In this document: piece by piece, positions 62,990 to 64,000 of the stretch | How positions within the stretch are numbered: the first letter of the stretch is position 1 | How the letters are laid out: every line of letters begins with the position of its first letter | Source: Mycteria americana | Lineage: Eukaryota; Chordata; Aves; Ciconiiformes; Ciconiidae | Direction: 5' to 3' | Length of the DNA: 64,000 nt | Assembly: GCF_035582795.1 (NCBI RefSeq) | Contig: NC_134370.1 | Location: 35,575,501-35,639,500, forward strand | Made by a program: the position numbers and the translations under genes | The notes under the pieces: generated by a model | What the model was told of the DNA's origin: nothing | Databases searched by the model: none | The model's input: the letters and a program-made list of their open reading frames with translations, nothing else

Positions 62990-63480
62990 TGCATCTGTTC
63001 TGCCTCTGCTGCCGGCCGCCCCCGCAGCCGCTCCTCCCTGCAGCAACCGGCTGCTCCGGCGCAACGGCTTCGGGGACGACAGCGCCCGGTCCCGGGGCTT
63101 TTGCAGCGGGGCCGGGAGGTTTCCTGCTTCCCCAGCACGCGGGATGCCTGCAAAAGCCAGGCACCGAGAAAGGGGAGCAGGGAATAACGGGCTCCTCGGT
63201 GACCCCATATGGTCTATGCCCGAGGCACCCTGCCTCGTCCAGGCGCAGCGGGATGCAGCAGGCGAGTGGGGAGGGAGCCATGACTTCAGTGTGTCTCTCC
63301 CGAGAGGGGACGAGCAGGCAGTCCCCTTCCCTGCTGGCTGGGCTTCCTGGAACAGAAGCGCAAGGAGAGCGTGGCCGAGCGGGGATGTACCGAGAGGGGA
63401 TGAGTCAGGTGAAAAGGAAATCCCAGCGGATGGAGGGGAGAGAAAACGCCGCTCTGAAGGCAGACGGGAACAGCAAGGGG
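62990..63480. promoter_or_regulatory. CpG island just upstream of exon 3
   Basis: Between about 63000 and 63110 I count about 15 CpG dinucleotides, in an otherwise AT-rich intron; CpGs continue to about 63480. Such unmethylated-type islands mark vertebrate promoters. Its place 0.5-1 kb 5' of exon 3, on the minus strand, suits an internal JMJD1C promoter, but it could also serve an antisense transcript. Frames are open on both strands here, as expected for GC-rich DNA, so open frames alone prove nothing. Confidence 0.5.
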
Positions 63481-63825
63481 AAGGCACGGGTGAACAAAAG
63501 AAACGGCCAGCAGAACGAACATGCAGGATATAAGGGGGAAAAACATGGAGGGACAGAAAAAAAAAAATACAGGAAAGTTAGTCTACAGGACAAAAAAAAT
63601 AGTAATGAGGAAAAACAGGAAAAGAAAAAAGCCCTTTGAGACTGATTCTAAATTTAAAATGCAGGAGGAAAAGACAAAGAGGAGAAACAAGGGCAGGTCA
63701 AACCACATGAAGCGTTGTGCAAATGCTACACCAACATCTGTTAGGATGCTGCTATCACAACGGGACATCACTAGCTTACGTGCAACACCCCCAGCAACAG
63801 ACCCCAAGTACTTACAAGGGGAGGG

Positions 63826-63930
63826 CAGGATCACAGCCGCCTATTTACAGATGGAGAAACTGAGGCATGAAGCAACCCCATAACTTGACAAAAGTCACCT
63901 CACAGGGCAGCGGCAGAGTCAGTGACCTGC
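63826..63930 (-). mobile_element. MIR-like SINE fragment, reverse orientation
   Basis: TTTACAGATGGAGAAACTGA, GGCATGAAGCAA, ACTTGACAAAAGTCACCTCA and GGGCAGCGGCAGAGTCAG follow the reverse MIR consensus (tttacagatgaggaaactgaggcacagagaggt...acttgcccaaggtcaca...gtggcagagc). An ancient SINE near the window's end, on the JMJD1C-sense strand. Confidence 0.75.
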
Positions 63931-64000
63931 CCTCAGCCAGTCTGCAGGCAGCTCCTAAGGGATGCACTCAAGGTTTTATCAGACTTCATTACCTACTTTA

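Larger units (their letters stand above)
62510..64000 (-). other. JMJD1C intron 2 (partial, runs off the window)
   Basis: Sequence 5' of exon 3. It contains the CpG island and the MIR-like fragment listed separately, and A/G-rich sequence at 63540-63700. Neither of the first two JMJD1C coding exons appears, on the evidence that no matching peptide (family motif VEFDDLEWDKREW) is present. Confidence 0.65.

Noticed and set aside
62892..63533. A 213-codon plus-strand frame and a 204-codon minus-strand frame over the CpG island
   Set aside because: Both are low-complexity Arg/Pro/Gly/Ser products open simultaneously on both strands, as GC-rich DNA gives. I kept only the minus-strand splice-compatible hypothesis, at low confidence.
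1..64000. A novel system (CRISPR array, phage, defence island, integrated virus)
   Set aside because: No spaced repeats, no clustered compact genes and no viral protein motifs; the content is explained by one vertebrate gene and its introns.

Overview
The window is vertebrate nuclear DNA, most likely from a bird. It carries one recognisable protein-coding gene, JMJD1C (KDM3C/TRIP8, a jumonji-domain protein of the KDM3 family), on the minus strand. The bird call rests on a 5'-truncated CR1 LINE tail at about 12011-12116, compact introns, and a protein that matches tetrapod JMJD1C in the conserved parts but differs in the disordered parts. I see no bacterial, viral, CRISPR or mobile-cassette system here.

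Layout: 1 to about 4550 is intergenic sequence downstream of the gene. About 4550-5367 is the JMJD1C 3' UTR, with a poly(A) signal, a Pumilio-type site and AU-rich elements. From 5368 to 62509 I placed 24 coding exons on the minus strand, which I number 3 to 26 by the 26-exon mammalian gene. Exons 1 and 2 (start codon and about 110 residues) lie beyond position 64000. Every inferred intron is GT-AG and the phases join without a frameshift or internal stop. The joined exons are 7290 nt, that is 2429 residues plus a stop. Residue numbers below count from the first residue of exon 3. Adding 111 gives the human numbering as I recall it.

Protein order: N-terminal Tudor-like region (exons 3-6), two very large exons coding a disordered Ser/Lys-rich middle (exons 8 and 10), a conserved region with a C6 zinc finger (exons 11-14), an LXXLL nuclear-receptor box (LRDLL, exon 17), then the JmjC oxygenase fold (exons 20-25) with iron ligands His-x-Glu and a distal His. 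The product is a nuclear chromatin-associated factor and candidate Fe(II)/2-oxoglutarate-dependent lysine demethylase.

The introns hold simple repeats, one CR1 fragment, several old MIR-like SINE fragments, two perfect hairpins, a 28-G run beside a 20-T run, and GC-rich islands. The most notable island (about 62990-63480) lies just upstream of exon 3. It has a possible alternative first exon whose ATG and splice donor would join exon 3 in frame. No second gene was found on either strand.
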